Assembly: GCA_022842845.1 (NCBI GenBank)
Contig: JALHOT010000015.1
Coordinates: 1 to 64,000 of the forward strand
Direction of reading: 5' to 3'
DNA: 64,000 bases
Source: Cyclobacteriaceae bacterium
GTDB lineage: Bacteria > Bacteroidota > Bacteroidia > Cytophagales > Cyclobacteriaceae
Part shown: piece after piece, positions 10,865 through 19,271 of the stretch
Layout of the letters: every line of letters starts with the position of its first letter
How positions within the stretch are numbered: the first letter of the stretch is position 1
Notes under the pieces: model-generated
Told to the model about the DNA's origin: nothing
What the model saw: only the letters and a program-made list of their open reading frames with translations
The model's database searches: none
Made by a program: the position numbers and the translations under genes

Positions 10865-12055
10865 ATGAGATTAAAAAATATTTTACCGCTGATTTGCCTG
10901 ACATGTTCTCTAACATTTTCATGGGCGCAAAATGTTAGTAGTCGCACAGAGAAATTTATTATCAACACAAAAAATCCGGTGGCATCCTCTACTGTACCTA
11001 TGATCACTTGGATGACGCCTGTACCCGAGATCAGCTATTCGCAGGAGCCACGATACAAAATTAAGTTTGTTGTGGAGACCACTTCTCCCATTAAATCCAT
11101 CACAATAAGCGTTCGAGAATCATTAGAAACCGCATCGCGGGGTAGCATGACTATTCAACCGGAGGAAGCAGAAAAAATGTACACGGTGGTGGATAGAAGT
11201 ATAAACCTAATGGATGGAGAGAATCTTTTGGAAGTGATGGTTGAAAATGCAGAAGGTGTAAAATCAAAGAGCTACAGGAGAGTGCGCGTGGGTAGCCTTA
11301 TATTGGCTGATGCGAATAGAATTGAGCGGAATGATTATGCATTAATTTTTGCTACCGATGAATATGACAACTGGAGTGATCTCGTCAATCCGGTATTTGA
11401 CTCCAGAGCGATTGCTGAAGAGTTGAAAAAGACATACGGTTTCCAAACAGACATTGTAGAAAATGCGTCACAAGATGACATTCTAAAAAAATTACGTGAA
11501 TATGCTGAGAAGAAATATAAACCTCTTGACCAGTTATTCATTTTCTTTGCCGGCCACGGAAGTTATGACCAAACATTCGCAGAAGGTTATGTAGTTACAA
11601 AGGAGTCACTATTAAATGATGAAGGAAAAACTTCTTATCTCTCGCATAACCGTTTACGATCCATCATTAACAACATTCCAAGCGAACATATTTTTCTGGT
11701 AATGGATGTTTGCTTTGGAGGAACTTTTGATGAGGTGTTGGCTTCAACCAGGGGCGCTGATGATGAGGTATATAAAGAACAAAATACCAATGAATTCATC
11801 GCACGGAAACTCACACTTAAAACAAGGAAATACCTTACTTCAGGGGGAAAAACATATGTATCGGACGGCATCAAGGGGAAGCACTCCCCTTTTGCCAAAA
11901 GCTTTATTGATGCGCTAGAAACTCAAGGTGGAAAAGATGGAATTCTAACAGTTTCAGAAATATTCGGTTACGTAGAAAAATTAAAGAATCCTCCCCGCCT
12001 TGGAGATTTTGGTAGCAACTTGCCTGGCAGCGACTTCCTCTTCGTAAGAAAGTAA
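10865..12055 (+). CDS. Secreted caspase-fold (C14 family) peptidase
   Basis: This 396-residue protein has a signal peptide (cleavage near SWA-Q21). An Ig-like beta domain spans about 45-142 and a caspase-like domain about 155-395. The catalytic dyad is visible as His231 in FFAGHGSYD and Cys283 in MDVCFGG. The conserved start of the p20 fold (YALIFATDEYDNW) and the C-terminal GSDFLFV motif are also present. Clan CD peptidases of this kind cleave after basic or acidic residues. Here the protein should act in the periplasm or beyond, since it is exported but has no T9SS tail. It is the last gene of the operon with the Kre9-like and giant propeller proteins, so processing of or docking to them is a reasonable inference. 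All catalytic residues are intact. Confidence 0.88.
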   Translation: MRLKNILPLICLTCSLTFSWAQNVSSRTEKFIINTKNPVASSTVPMITWMTPVPEISYSQEPRYKIKFVVETTSPIKSITISVRESLETASRGSMTIQPEEAEKMYTVVDRSINLMDGENLLEVMVENAEGVKSKSYRRVRVGSLILADANRIERNDYALIFATDEYDNWSDLVNPVFDSRAIAEELKKTYGFQTDIVENASQDDILKKLREYAEKKYKPLDQLFIFFAGHGSYDQTFAEGYVVTKESLLNDEGKTSYLSHNRLRSIINNIPSEHIFLVMDVCFGGTFDEVLASTRGADDEVYKEQNTNEFIARKLTLKTRKYLTSGGKTYVSDGIKGKHSPFAKSFIDALETQGGKDGILTVSEIFGYVEKLKNPPRLGDFGSNLPGSDFLFVRK

Positions 12056-12121
12056 TGGTGGTAGCTACCTACCACTCCGACTATAAAATGCGAAGAACTT
12101 TCGAACAGTTGGATCTTCTAT

Positions 12122-12286
12122 TCTAGTAGAAGTTTTGAGACTGCATCAAAGTCAGGCAAGTTCGGTTCTGATCAACTCGGCAGCGACTTTGTTTTTGTCG
12201 TAAAAGGAAATTTAAAACTTTGGTTAGACTCCAATGCCTTGTGCTTTCATGGGGTATTTGGGCTTTTTGTGTGGTCAGAAAAATGA
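12122..12286 (+). pseudogene. Relic C-terminus of a second caspase-family gene
   Basis: In the frame starting at 12122 the translation contains SGKFGSDQLGSDFVFVVK (12152-12205), which matches the last residues of caspase-family proteins and parallels the intact neighbour's end (RLGDFGSNLPGSDFLFVRK, upstream of 12055). Only this tail survives: no His or Cys catalytic segment is found upstream, and the frame runs on to a TGA at 12284. It appears to be what is left of a tandem caspase paralogue after deletion or decay. Confidence 0.6.
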
Positions 12287-12631
12287 CTAAACTTTAAGTC
12301 GGGACTCAACACGCAAAAAGGATACCGGTACCTAAGTGCCCAATGGGCAAATAAAATGTGCTATCCGATAGAAATTTCACTAGCCTTGACCATCTCTTTC
12401 CGCGCTGTCATAACCATCATTAGTTATTTGGAGACTTAGATCGGGCATTTCACCGTAACTACTTCACACCAAGCCAGGAAATGGTCAATTGATGGTGGAA
12501 ACCGCTGATAACAGGCGCAAAATGAGGGATCACAGGCTCTCGAAGAAAAGTGGTCGGTGTTCGCGAAATTTCCATTAGATACCTAAAATTGAATTCCATA
12601 CAACGCTACCTTGTTCAAATAGACTTGCAGT
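12287..12631. other. Non-coding stretch between convergent genes
   Basis: No convincing coding frame was found on either strand. A short inverted repeat TGCCCAATGGGCA occurs near 12337-12349. The stretch separates the caspase relic from the 3' end of the TPR sensor gene. No ATPase-domain remnant of a histidine kinase was noticed here. Confidence 0.5.
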
Positions 12632-14155
12632 CTATTCTTTTGATGAGTTCTTGCCATCGATCAGGGTATTGTCTTGCTCAAGCTGACTATTCACTTCATG
12701 TATTACCTCATCAAGATTCCGGGTACAAGTCTCCAGGTGTTTCAGTAAGTCTTGACTATGCTCAGTATTACGGGCATCGGCCAGTAATTGCATAATACCA
12801 AGCATGGAGGCGACAGGTCCACGAATCTTATGTGAGTTCATAAAGGCAAATTGCCGTAACCGATCATTCTGGTTTTGAATTACTTGTGTTCGCTTTAAAA
12901 TGATATTCTCAAGGTTTTCATTAATGGATAGAATCTCTTCGTTGGCTTGTTTAAGCTCTTCAGCTTGAGCCTCCATTTCATGGTTGATTTCTATTAACTG
13001 TCTTTCATTCCTCTTTTTTAACACGATAACACGCCAAAAGAAAACAATTAAAAAAGCAGCAATTATCAAAGCCCCGACAAACCAGGTACGATATAGTTTT
13101 TGTTCTGCCAATTCTTTATGCGCCTTGGCCAGTTCTCTTTCCTGTATCAGGTTTGTATACTTACTCTCTAACTCCAAAGCAAATTGCTGCGTGGCATGAG
13201 TTTTTAAACTATCTGATAAAAGAAAAAACTTGTTAAAGTATTCCAATGACTCTTTGTACTTCCCCTCCTGTCTATATATAGAACTCAGCTCAGACAGTAC
13301 TTGCTTTTTAGCTTCAGCGTTTTCAAGCTGCTCAGCATAGTCAAGCGACTTTAGAAAAGAAATTTCCGCATTACGATAATCATGTAAGCCGGTGTAGCTA
13401 GAACCAAGATTGATAAAATTATTGGTAAGCTCAACGCTATCCGCTAAATCTTCATTGATTGTTACCAGGTATTTAAGTACTTCAATGGCTTCAGCAAAAC
13501 GTCCCTGCTCAATATAGATAACAGATATATTGTTGAGGTTAAATCGCTCTTGCCGTTTATTATCTGCTTCTCTGTTAAGGCTCAGAGATTCATTGAGTGT
13601 GGCAAGGGCCTGGTCTAATTGTTTTAAATCCTTTTGCGTTACACCCTTATTGTTCAGGATAAGGGCCACCGTATTTTTGTTACCTACTCTGCGTCCATAC
13701 TTTTCTGCCTCTGTAAAATATTGAAGGGCTTTTGCGAAATCATTTAATTTTTTGAAACTCCATCCAAGGTTATTATATATTCTTGATTTAAGATCATCAA
13801 ATGCTGAGTTTTCCTCTGTGAATTCGAGCGCCTTAAAATAAAACTGGATCGATCGTTTTAGATCATTTTGGTTGAGCCAGCAGCTACCAATTCTATTGTA
13901 AGCATAGGCAGCCAATGCTTTATCTTTACCTTGCTCGCCTAACCCCACAAGGGTCTCAAAATACTGAATAGCTTCTACCGGATGATCATTCATCAGTCCT
14001 TCGGCTAATGACTTTAGTGTGGCTATGCGTTGCTCGGTAGATAAGTCACTTAACAAGACTTCTTTCAGGCTGTCAAGGTTTTGTCCTGATAGCGGAATAG
14101 CGAGCCAAAGTAAACAGAATATAGTACTGACGAAGTACCTGTTAGTTGTTTGCAT
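12632..14155 (-). CDS. TPR sensor with histidine-kinase dimerisation domain, no ATPase domain
   Basis: The protein has 507 residues: a signal peptide (cleavage after LSGQ), about six tetratricopeptide repeats (about 30-330), one transmembrane helix (about 352-374, FVGALIIAAFLIVFF), a coiled coil rich in E/K/Q (about 380-430), and a HisKA-like segment with SHKIRGPVASMLG carrying the candidate phospho-accepting His442. The protein ends about 65 residues later, so the catalytic HATPase domain is absent. Proteins with this architecture are known in Bacteroidota and are not obviously truncated here: the stop is clean and nothing kinase-like follows. It may dimerise with, or be phosphorylated by, another kinase (inference). 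No partner response regulator lies next to it. Confidence 0.75.
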   Translation of the reverse strand: MQTTNRYFVSTIFCLLWLAIPLSGQNLDSLKEVLLSDLSTEQRIATLKSLAEGLMNDHPVEAIQYFETLVGLGEQGKDKALAAYAYNRIGSCWLNQNDLKRSIQFYFKALEFTEENSAFDDLKSRIYNNLGWSFKKLNDFAKALQYFTEAEKYGRRVGNKNTVALILNNKGVTQKDLKQLDQALATLNESLSLNREADNKRQERFNLNNISVIYIEQGRFAEAIEVLKYLVTINEDLADSVELTNNFINLGSSYTGLHDYRNAEISFLKSLDYAEQLENAEAKKQVLSELSSIYRQEGKYKESLEYFNKFFLLSDSLKTHATQQFALELESKYTNLIQERELAKAHKELAEQKLYRTWFVGALIIAAFLIVFFWRVIVLKKRNERQLIEINHEMEAQAEELKQANEEILSINENLENIILKRTQVIQNQNDRLRQFAFMNSHKIRGPVASMLGIMQLLADARNTEHSQDLLKHLETCTRNLDEVIHEVNSQLEQDNTLIDGKNSSKE

Positions 14156-14258
14156 TCAGGTAGGAGTAAACACGAAGGTATAAAGTTTTAAGATTATTCA
14201 ATCGTACTACCAGTATAGTAGCTAAGTATTAGGCTTTTATTCTTGCTTTCGGTTAATA

Positions 14259-14810
14259 CTAATCCTTTAAAAAATACCAGCCTATTTTTAGCGATAGTTC
14301 AGGATTAAGAAGGCTTGTCTTGAAGGTATTTTGATCGATGCTAACATACTTGGGGCCTCCAGTACGCATACTCATGCCAGCCCAAGGACTCAGGTACCAC
14401 TGCTTATAAAACTTCCATTGATACCCAATGCTTCCATTGAGCAGTTGATTGTTATAGCCCCTCTCAACTCCAGGTACTGCAGCAAGGGCTATGCTGCTCT
14501 GCCAGTAAACATAACCAGCTCCCAACCACCAGCCCGAGGCATCGTCCCTCAAAAAATAATCGATTAGAATAGCGTAAGCATTTACCTGATTGTTAGTAAA
14601 ACCAGTAGGCGTAAGAAAGTCTGGTTTAGTAACCTTGGCAGTGAGCGCTCTTAAGCGCCAATGACCTTGACCTGCCCAAACTGCAGCATAATAACCTTGG
14701 GTTAGGTATGGAAGTACATCCTGCTCAACACCAACAGTGAAAGGTATTCTCGTTTGTGGATAGCAGGATAAGCTTAAAAAAAATAGTAGAACAACTGAAA
14801 CCCATCTCAT
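14259..14810 (-). CDS. Small outer-membrane beta-barrel-like protein
   Basis: The ATG at 14810 is preferred because it starts directly before a signal peptide (MRWVSVVLLFFLSLS); an in-frame start 30 bp upstream adds a hydrophilic lead. The mature protein of about 165 residues has alternating aromatic and small residues (for example GWWLGAGYVYW and KQWYLSPWAGMS) and ends in a strand GWYFLKD, as expected for a small outer-membrane barrel. No family name is recognised. It stands alone on the minus strand. Confidence 0.6.
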   Translation of the reverse strand: MRWVSVVLLFFLSLSCYPQTRIPFTVGVEQDVLPYLTQGYYAAVWAGQGHWRLRALTAKVTKPDFLTPTGFTNNQVNAYAILIDYFLRDDASGWWLGAGYVYWQSSIALAAVPGVERGYNNQLLNGSIGYQWKFYKQWYLSPWAGMSMRTGGPKYVSIDQNTFKTSLLNPELSLKIGWYFLKD

Positions 14811-14922
14811 ATTGACACCTCTATTAAGTAAGGCAACCAAAGCAGAATTCTATTTCTCCAGTATGATATAAATCATAAGATTTTTAAACTAAAATGAAAT
14901 AGTGGACAGTTAACAATTAAAA

Positions 14923-14964
14923 AAGCAAGTCAATTCCCCTTTAATAATGGGAAGCAACTTGCTT
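14923..14964 (-). terminator. Rho-independent terminator after the dioxygenase operon
   Basis: The arms AAGCAAGT (14923-14930) and ACTTGCTT (14957-14964) pair perfectly. A 3-nt internal mismatch follows, then TTCCC pairs with GGGAA around an AT-rich loop. On the minus strand the hairpin is followed by a run of six T. It lies 31 bp downstream of the 14995-15969 gene stop, the right place to end the minus-strand catabolic operon. Confidence 0.7.
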
Positions 14965-14994
14965 AAAGGCTTGTAGGAAGCGCTAAAGATTTAC

Positions 14995-15969
14995 TTACTT
15001 ATTCAAATAAGATGGCACCTTAATTGGCTCCAGGGGTGCAATAATTTCTGCTCTCCTGTTTTCAAAGAATGGAGGCAATAACAATTGATGACCTAAGGAA
15101 TCAGCTGGTTCATCTACCGCAAAACCAATATCAGAAGTAGCAAACTCAAACAACACACCGCTTGGGGTGCGTGTATAGATAGAGTGGAAATAATTTCTAT
15201 CCTTGATGTCTGACACATCGGTGTAGCCTGCTCCTTCAATATAAGCTTTTAGTTCGGCACTCTGCTGATCGTTGCCTGTAGCAAAAGCAATGTGGTGTGG
15301 TAACCCAATACCGAAGGTCCATGAACCCTGCGGCAGGTCTTTGTTATGATGCAATTCAATCACTCTTCTCGGACCGCCATCTTTAATGTGGTAGCGATGG
15401 TAGTCTCCCTCCTGCCCTACTTTTTTGAAGCCCAGTACCTGGGTTAAATAAATGTCCATCATCTCAACCTCACGGCAAGACAAAACCGCTCCATGAATGC
15501 CGCGAATACCATTATCAGCAGATACTTCATCAGTCTTCCAGGCCCTGCGTGTATCGTTATCAGCACCATACACACCGATGCCTATACCGGAAGGATCTAC
15601 GAAATCGATATACTTCTGGCCAAAACGCTCTTGTATGCCGGAGTTCTTCACGCCATGCTTATCTAAATGCTTTTTCCAGAAAGGCAAGGCATCACTGTGT
15701 ACAGAAAATCCAGATACTTCTACTTGCCCGGAACCACGCTTACCAGTTACACCCGCTTTCTTAAATGGAAATGTAGTGTAAACCGAACCTACTTCTGCAT
15801 CGGCATTGGCATAGTACAGGTGGTAAATGCTGGCACCACCATCAAATAATACAGTTTGTTTGATCATGCGCATGCCCATCACCTTGGTAACAAAGTCGAT
15901 GTCTTCCTGGGCACCGCCTACGCAAACCGTGAGGTGATGCAAGCCTGTAATGTAGTCTTGTGGTCTCAT
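14995..15969 (-). CDS. PcpA/LinE-type (chloro)hydroquinone 1,2-dioxygenase
   Basis: This 324-residue protein consists of two vicinal-oxygen-chelate modules. It resembles the hydroquinone ring-cleaving dioxygenases PcpA and LinE in length and motif order: GLHHLTVC near the start, GQKYIDFVDPSG, GSWTFGIGLPHHIAFA, then YTRTPSGVLFEFATSD. The predicted Fe(II) ligands are His12, His226 and Glu275, each in the family context. PcpA/LinE open hydroquinone or chlorohydroquinone between the 1 and 2 carbons; with chlorohydroquinone the product hydrolyses to maleylacetate, which the reductase at 22135 could use. An MhqO-like quinone-detoxification role is an alternative. It is the third gene of the minus-strand operon, 48 bp after the CoA-transferase and followed by a terminator. 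Confidence 0.82.
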   Translation of the reverse strand: MRPQDYITGLHHLTVCVGGAQEDIDFVTKVMGMRMIKQTVLFDGGASIYHLYYANADAEVGSVYTTFPFKKAGVTGKRGSGQVEVSGFSVHSDALPFWKKHLDKHGVKNSGIQERFGQKYIDFVDPSGIGIGVYGADNDTRRAWKTDEVSADNGIRGIHGAVLSCREVEMMDIYLTQVLGFKKVGQEGDYHRYHIKDGGPRRVIELHHNKDLPQGSWTFGIGLPHHIAFATGNDQQSAELKAYIEGAGYTDVSDIKDRNYFHSIYTRTPSGVLFEFATSDIGFAVDEPADSLGHQLLLPPFFENRRAEIIAPLEPIKVPSYLNK

Positions 15970-16017
15970 AGAAATTTTTAGGTTTTGTTTATTGAATGAA
16001 TTGTTTAAATAATTTGC

Positions 16018-17394
16018 TTATACATTGGCATGCAGCTGCTGCGCTAAAACATCAGCAATCTTAAAAGGTGCTTCAGTACTTTCCTTTACATCTTTAAAGT
16101 CAGCACCTGGCATTAACTCGGTGAGCACTAATTGCTGATTGATAAATTCAAATACAGCTAGTTCGGTAATGATCATGTCCACCGCACCAAAAGCTGTTAT
16201 CGGAAGTGTACATTCCTTGACAACTTTAGCACTGCCATCTTTTTCGCTATGGTTCATGGTGATGATGAGCTTTTTCGCGCCACTCGCCAGATCCATCGCG
16301 CCACCTACACCCAGCAAGGGTTTACCGGGCACTGCCCAGTTAGCAAGGTTACCTTGAGCATCAACCTGTAAGCCGCCCATAATAGCAACGTCCACATGCT
16401 TACCGCGGATCATACCAAAGGATGTGGTGGTATCGAAGTAGCTGGCTCCTGGCAAGGCAGTAACAGGAATCTTACCGGCATTAACAGGATAGTGCAAAGC
16501 CCCACTCCCATCGGTGGGTTCAGGGCCTACGCCTAACATACCGTTTTCTGTGTGCAGAATAATGTTGTCTTCTGGTTTGATTAAATCGGCTACCAGGGTT
16601 GGTATCCCTATGCCTAAGTTCACAATGTTACCTTGTTTTAATTCGTGTAGCGCACGCTTGGCCATGTTCATGCGTGCTTCATCTACTTTCTTCAAACTAC
16701 CTTTCACCGAAGCAGAAGAGCCTAAATCGCTTTCTTGCAACTTAGCTTCAGCGATAAAGTCTACAAAGCATCCAGGGGTATGTATGTGGTTGGGATCGAG
16801 TGTTCCTACCGGTACTATTTCTTCTACTTCTGCAATCACCAGATCGGCAGCGGTGGCCATCGCGGGATTGAAGTTCTGCTCGGTTAATCGATACACTAAA
16901 TTACCCGCTGTGTCTGCCTTCCAGGCGCGTATAAAGGCTACGTTGCCCCGAATGCCTTCTATAAATATTTGCTCAACACCGTTAATGATACGTGACTCTC
17001 TTCCTTTGGCCAACGTAGTACCCGCAGCTGTAGGTGTATAAAAACCACCTATGCCCATACCGCCACAGCGGATGGCCTCACCCAAAGTGCCTTGGGGTAA
17101 AATTTCATAGTCAACTTGCCCGCTTTGTGCAGCCTTCACTGCATCAGGATTACTGGTGAAGTAAGAGCCTACCATTTTTTTGATCTGTCCGTTCAATAAC
17201 ATCTTGCCTCCCCCCAGGTTGGGTTCGCCAACATTGTTACCGATATAGGTTATTTGATTGGTAGATGTTTTAGCCAGTGCGTGTAAGAGGTGTACAGGAT
17301 TGCCCGTCATGCCAAAGCCACCGCATAAGAGCACGTCTCCACTTTTTACTTTCGCTGCTGCATCCTCTAACGTGATAATAGGAACTTGCTTCAT
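16018..17394 (-). CDS. Fused alpha/beta 3-oxoacid (3-oxoadipate) CoA-transferase
   Basis: The protein has 458 residues. The alpha half (about 1-222) contains GGFGMTGNP and the family-I motif around [13 protein letters not shown]. The beta half (about 235-455) contains [12 protein letters not shown] and the catalytic glutamate Glu283 in [11 protein letters not shown]. The enzyme moves CoA from succinyl-CoA to a 3-oxo acid. In bacteria the two halves are often separate subunits (PcaI/PcaJ or ScoA/ScoB); here they are one chain joined by a short linker. The surrounding genes for maleylacetate reduction and 3-oxoadipyl-CoA thiolysis make 3-oxoadipate the likely substrate, although acetoacetate cannot be excluded from sequence. 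Its start overlaps the stop of the phenol hydroxylase by 4 bp, indicating translational coupling. Confidence 0.87.
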   Translation of the reverse strand: MKQVPIITLEDAAAKVKSGDVLLCGGFGMTGNPVHLLHALAKTSTNQITYIGNNVGEPNLGGGKMLLNGQIKKMVGSYFTSNPDAVKAAQSGQVDYEILPQGTLGEAIRCGGMGIGGFYTPTAAGTTLAKGRESRIINGVEQIFIEGIRGNVAFIRAWKADTAGNLVYRLTEQNFNPAMATAADLVIAEVEEIVPVGTLDPNHIHTPGCFVDFIAEAKLQESDLGSSASVKGSLKKVDEARMNMAKRALHELKQGNIVNLGIGIPTLVADLIKPEDNIILHTENGMLGVGPEPTDGSGALHYPVNAGKIPVTALPGASYFDTTTSFGMIRGKHVDVAIMGGLQVDAQGNLANWAVPGKPLLGVGGAMDLASGAKKLIITMNHSEKDGSAKVVKECTLPITAFGAVDMIITELAVFEFINQQLVLTELMPGADFKDVKESTEAPFKIADVLAQQLHANV

Positions 17395-19187
17395 ATAGAA
17401 TCAGATAGTTGTAATTTTTGCGTAGATGATTTTTTTGAATCCAGAGAGAGTACATGTTGCAGGGCATTTGCTAATGCTGCGTTCGGATCTTGGACCATAT
17501 CTTTCGCACGATAAGCAACATGAAAGTCAGGACGCACCAACAGACAGCCTGCATCTTTGATTTCGCGCAGGCCTGCCCATTCTCCATACAAATCGCTGTA
17601 CGGCTTACCCGGCCCAATCTGTACAAGCCTTATCGGAATATTCAATTCGTGACTTAATTGCTGCGCGGCCTCCATCCAGGCATCACCCCCTATACCGGTG
17701 AACAAAGTGAACAAACCTTTGCCAGCCACATCCAGTGTTGATAAGCGATGACCATTGGCAGCTCCTATCCAAACATGAGGCAAACGTGCTCCTGGCCAGG
17801 TGCTGGCTTCATAATACAATTCTTGATCACGAGCGTAGACAGGTTCTGCAGTACCATCTGGCATAATAGCCGTAGATTGGTAACGCTGGTTCATTTCCAC
17901 ACCATGGCAATTGAATTCGTAAGACTTGAAAAGAATGGCCTTGCGCAATTGCTCTCGCTGCTGCTCTGCCGCTGAATTGTTGTCTTTCATTTTCTCCATG
18001 TTGGCGCGCATCACTGCAGGATCGGTGGTATCAGTAAGACCCAGCGATTGGAAGATGGTGCCAAATTCTGTAATGCTCTTATTGGCCCGCTCAACGATCT
18101 GCTTAGCAATAGGTGCCCTCTCTGTATTGTATGAATTAAGTGAGGCTTGACCAGCTTGGCCCTTTACAACCATGGCTAATTTCCAGGCTATGTTAAAGGC
18201 ATCTTGTATAGAAGTGTTCGAACCTAAACCATTAGAGGGTGGATGACGATGAATGGCATCACCCATGCAAAATACCCGGCCTTTGGAAATGGTTGTAGCG
18301 TAGCAATGATTCACTGTCCAGGTAGAGGTAGATTTAATCTTGATAGGAATGTTGGGATCACCCACCAGTTTTAAGACTATATCCTTCGCAAGAGCATCGG
18401 TTACTTCCGGTGGACCATCATTAATATCATAGCCCCATACAATCAACCACTCGTTCCAGGGCCGCACCATTCTTACCAGGCCCATACCTATACCGCCTAC
18501 ATTAGAACCGGGTTGTAAAACCCAGTATAACACACTTGGGCGATGGGCTACATATTTGGAAAGATCCATTTCACAGACAATGTTCATGCTGCCACCAACA
18601 CCCATCTTGCCTTCAAAAGGCAGGTTGATATCTTTGGCTACCTGACTGTTACCGCCATCTGCACCAAGTAAATATTTAGCTCGTATTGAATATTCTTCAC
18701 CTGATAATCTGTCGCGTACCCTTGCCGTAACCCCTTCATCGTCTTGACTTAATCCAAGGTATTCTGTATCAAATCTGTAGCGTGTTCCTTTGCTGGCTCC
18801 TGCATTGGTTAGGATAGGTTCTAACAAGTTTTGCGGAATATCACACATCTTAGTAGGGCTTGCTAGTGTGTAATCTGCCATGCGACTGGGGTGTGTTCCC
18901 CAGGAATATAATCGGCCAAGTTCCTCTCCTGCCAGGCTGGTACAAAAGACGTTATTGCCCATTAACTCCTGCGGCACTGCTTTCTGTATCACTTCCTCTT
19001 CAATACCCAGATCGCGAAATACTTCCATCGCGCGTTGGTTAGTAATGTGTGCCCGAGGCGTGTTCGCCAACCAGTTGTATTTGGTTACTACTACATTTCG
19101 AACTCCGTAATTACTGAGCAAGGCAGCTGCAGCAGAACCAGCTGGGCCGCTACCCACTATAAGAACATCTGTTTCAAACTTGTACAT
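17391..19187 (-). CDS. FAD-dependent phenol hydroxylase, TfdB family
   Basis: This 598-residue flavoprotein belongs to the PheA/TfdB aromatic hydroxylase group. The N-terminal Rossmann motif [10 protein letters not shown] lies at 11-20, the family motif GADGGNS at 175-181, and the second FAD motif [16 protein letters not shown] at 309-324. The pattern [21 protein letters not shown] and the C-terminal thioredoxin-like domain ([11 protein letters not shown] to [11 protein letters not shown]) closely match 2,4-dichlorophenol 6-monooxygenase as remembered. It would add a hydroxyl to a phenol or resorcinol using NAD(P)H and O2, for example resorcinol to hydroxyquinol. The exact substrate cannot be told from sequence. 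It is the first gene of the minus-strand operon, 84 bp from the divergent hydroxyquinol dioxygenase. Confidence 0.88.
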   Translation of the reverse strand: MYKFETDVLIVGSGPAGSAAAALLSNYGVRNVVVTKYNWLANTPRAHITNQRAMEVFRDLGIEEEVIQKAVPQELMGNNVFCTSLAGEELGRLYSWGTHPSRMADYTLASPTKMCDIPQNLLEPILTNAGASKGTRYRFDTEYLGLSQDDEGVTARVRDRLSGEEYSIRAKYLLGADGGNSQVAKDINLPFEGKMGVGGSMNIVCEMDLSKYVAHRPSVLYWVLQPGSNVGGIGMGLVRMVRPWNEWLIVWGYDINDGPPEVTDALAKDIVLKLVGDPNIPIKIKSTSTWTVNHCYATTISKGRVFCMGDAIHRHPPSNGLGSNTSIQDAFNIAWKLAMVVKGQAGQASLNSYNTERAPIAKQIVERANKSITEFGTIFQSLGLTDTTDPAVMRANMEKMKDNNSAAEQQREQLRKAILFKSYEFNCHGVEMNQRYQSTAIMPDGTAEPVYARDQELYYEASTWPGARLPHVWIGAANGHRLSTLDVAGKGLFTLFTGIGGDAWMEAAQQLSHELNIPIRLVQIGPGKPYSDLYGEWAGLREIKDAGCLLVRPDFHVAYRAKDMVQDPNAALANALQHVLSLDSKKSSTQKLQLSDSI

Positions 19188-19235
19188 GATGCAGTATTTA
19201 TTTCGGTGAAATATAGTCTTAAAACTATTTTATCG

Positions 19236-19243
19236 TACTTTTG
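19236..19243 (+). promoter_or_regulatory. Bacteroidota -7 promoter element
   Basis: TACTTTTG matches the Bacteroidota -7 consensus TAnnTTTG exactly and lies 29 bp before the ATG of the hydroxyquinol dioxygenase. A clear -33 element was not identified. Initiation near 19250 would give a leader of about 20 nt. Confidence 0.55.
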
Positions 19244-19258
19244 TTCAATATTAGAACA
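19242..19258. promoter_or_regulatory. Palindromic operator candidate for the IclR regulator
   Basis: TGTTC-AATATTA-GAACA has 5-bp perfect arms around a 7-bp AT-rich spacer. It starts inside the -7 element and covers the predicted start point of the plus-strand catabolic operon, in the 84 bp shared with the divergent hydroxylase operon. IclR-family regulators of aromatic catabolism bind short palindromes of about this size. The regulator gene lies in the same operon. Binding is inferred. Confidence 0.45.
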
Positions 19259-19271
19259 TAAAATTCTGATT

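Noticed and set aside
12550-12795. Plus-strand frame of 81 residues
   Set aside because: It lies mostly antisense to the TPR sensor 3' end, is unlike any family and has no ribosome-binding context.
19035-19271. TTG start extending the hydroxyquinol dioxygenase upstream
   Set aside because: It overlaps the hydroxylase gene and the divergent promoter and adds residues foreign to the family; the ATG at 19272 gives the usual length.
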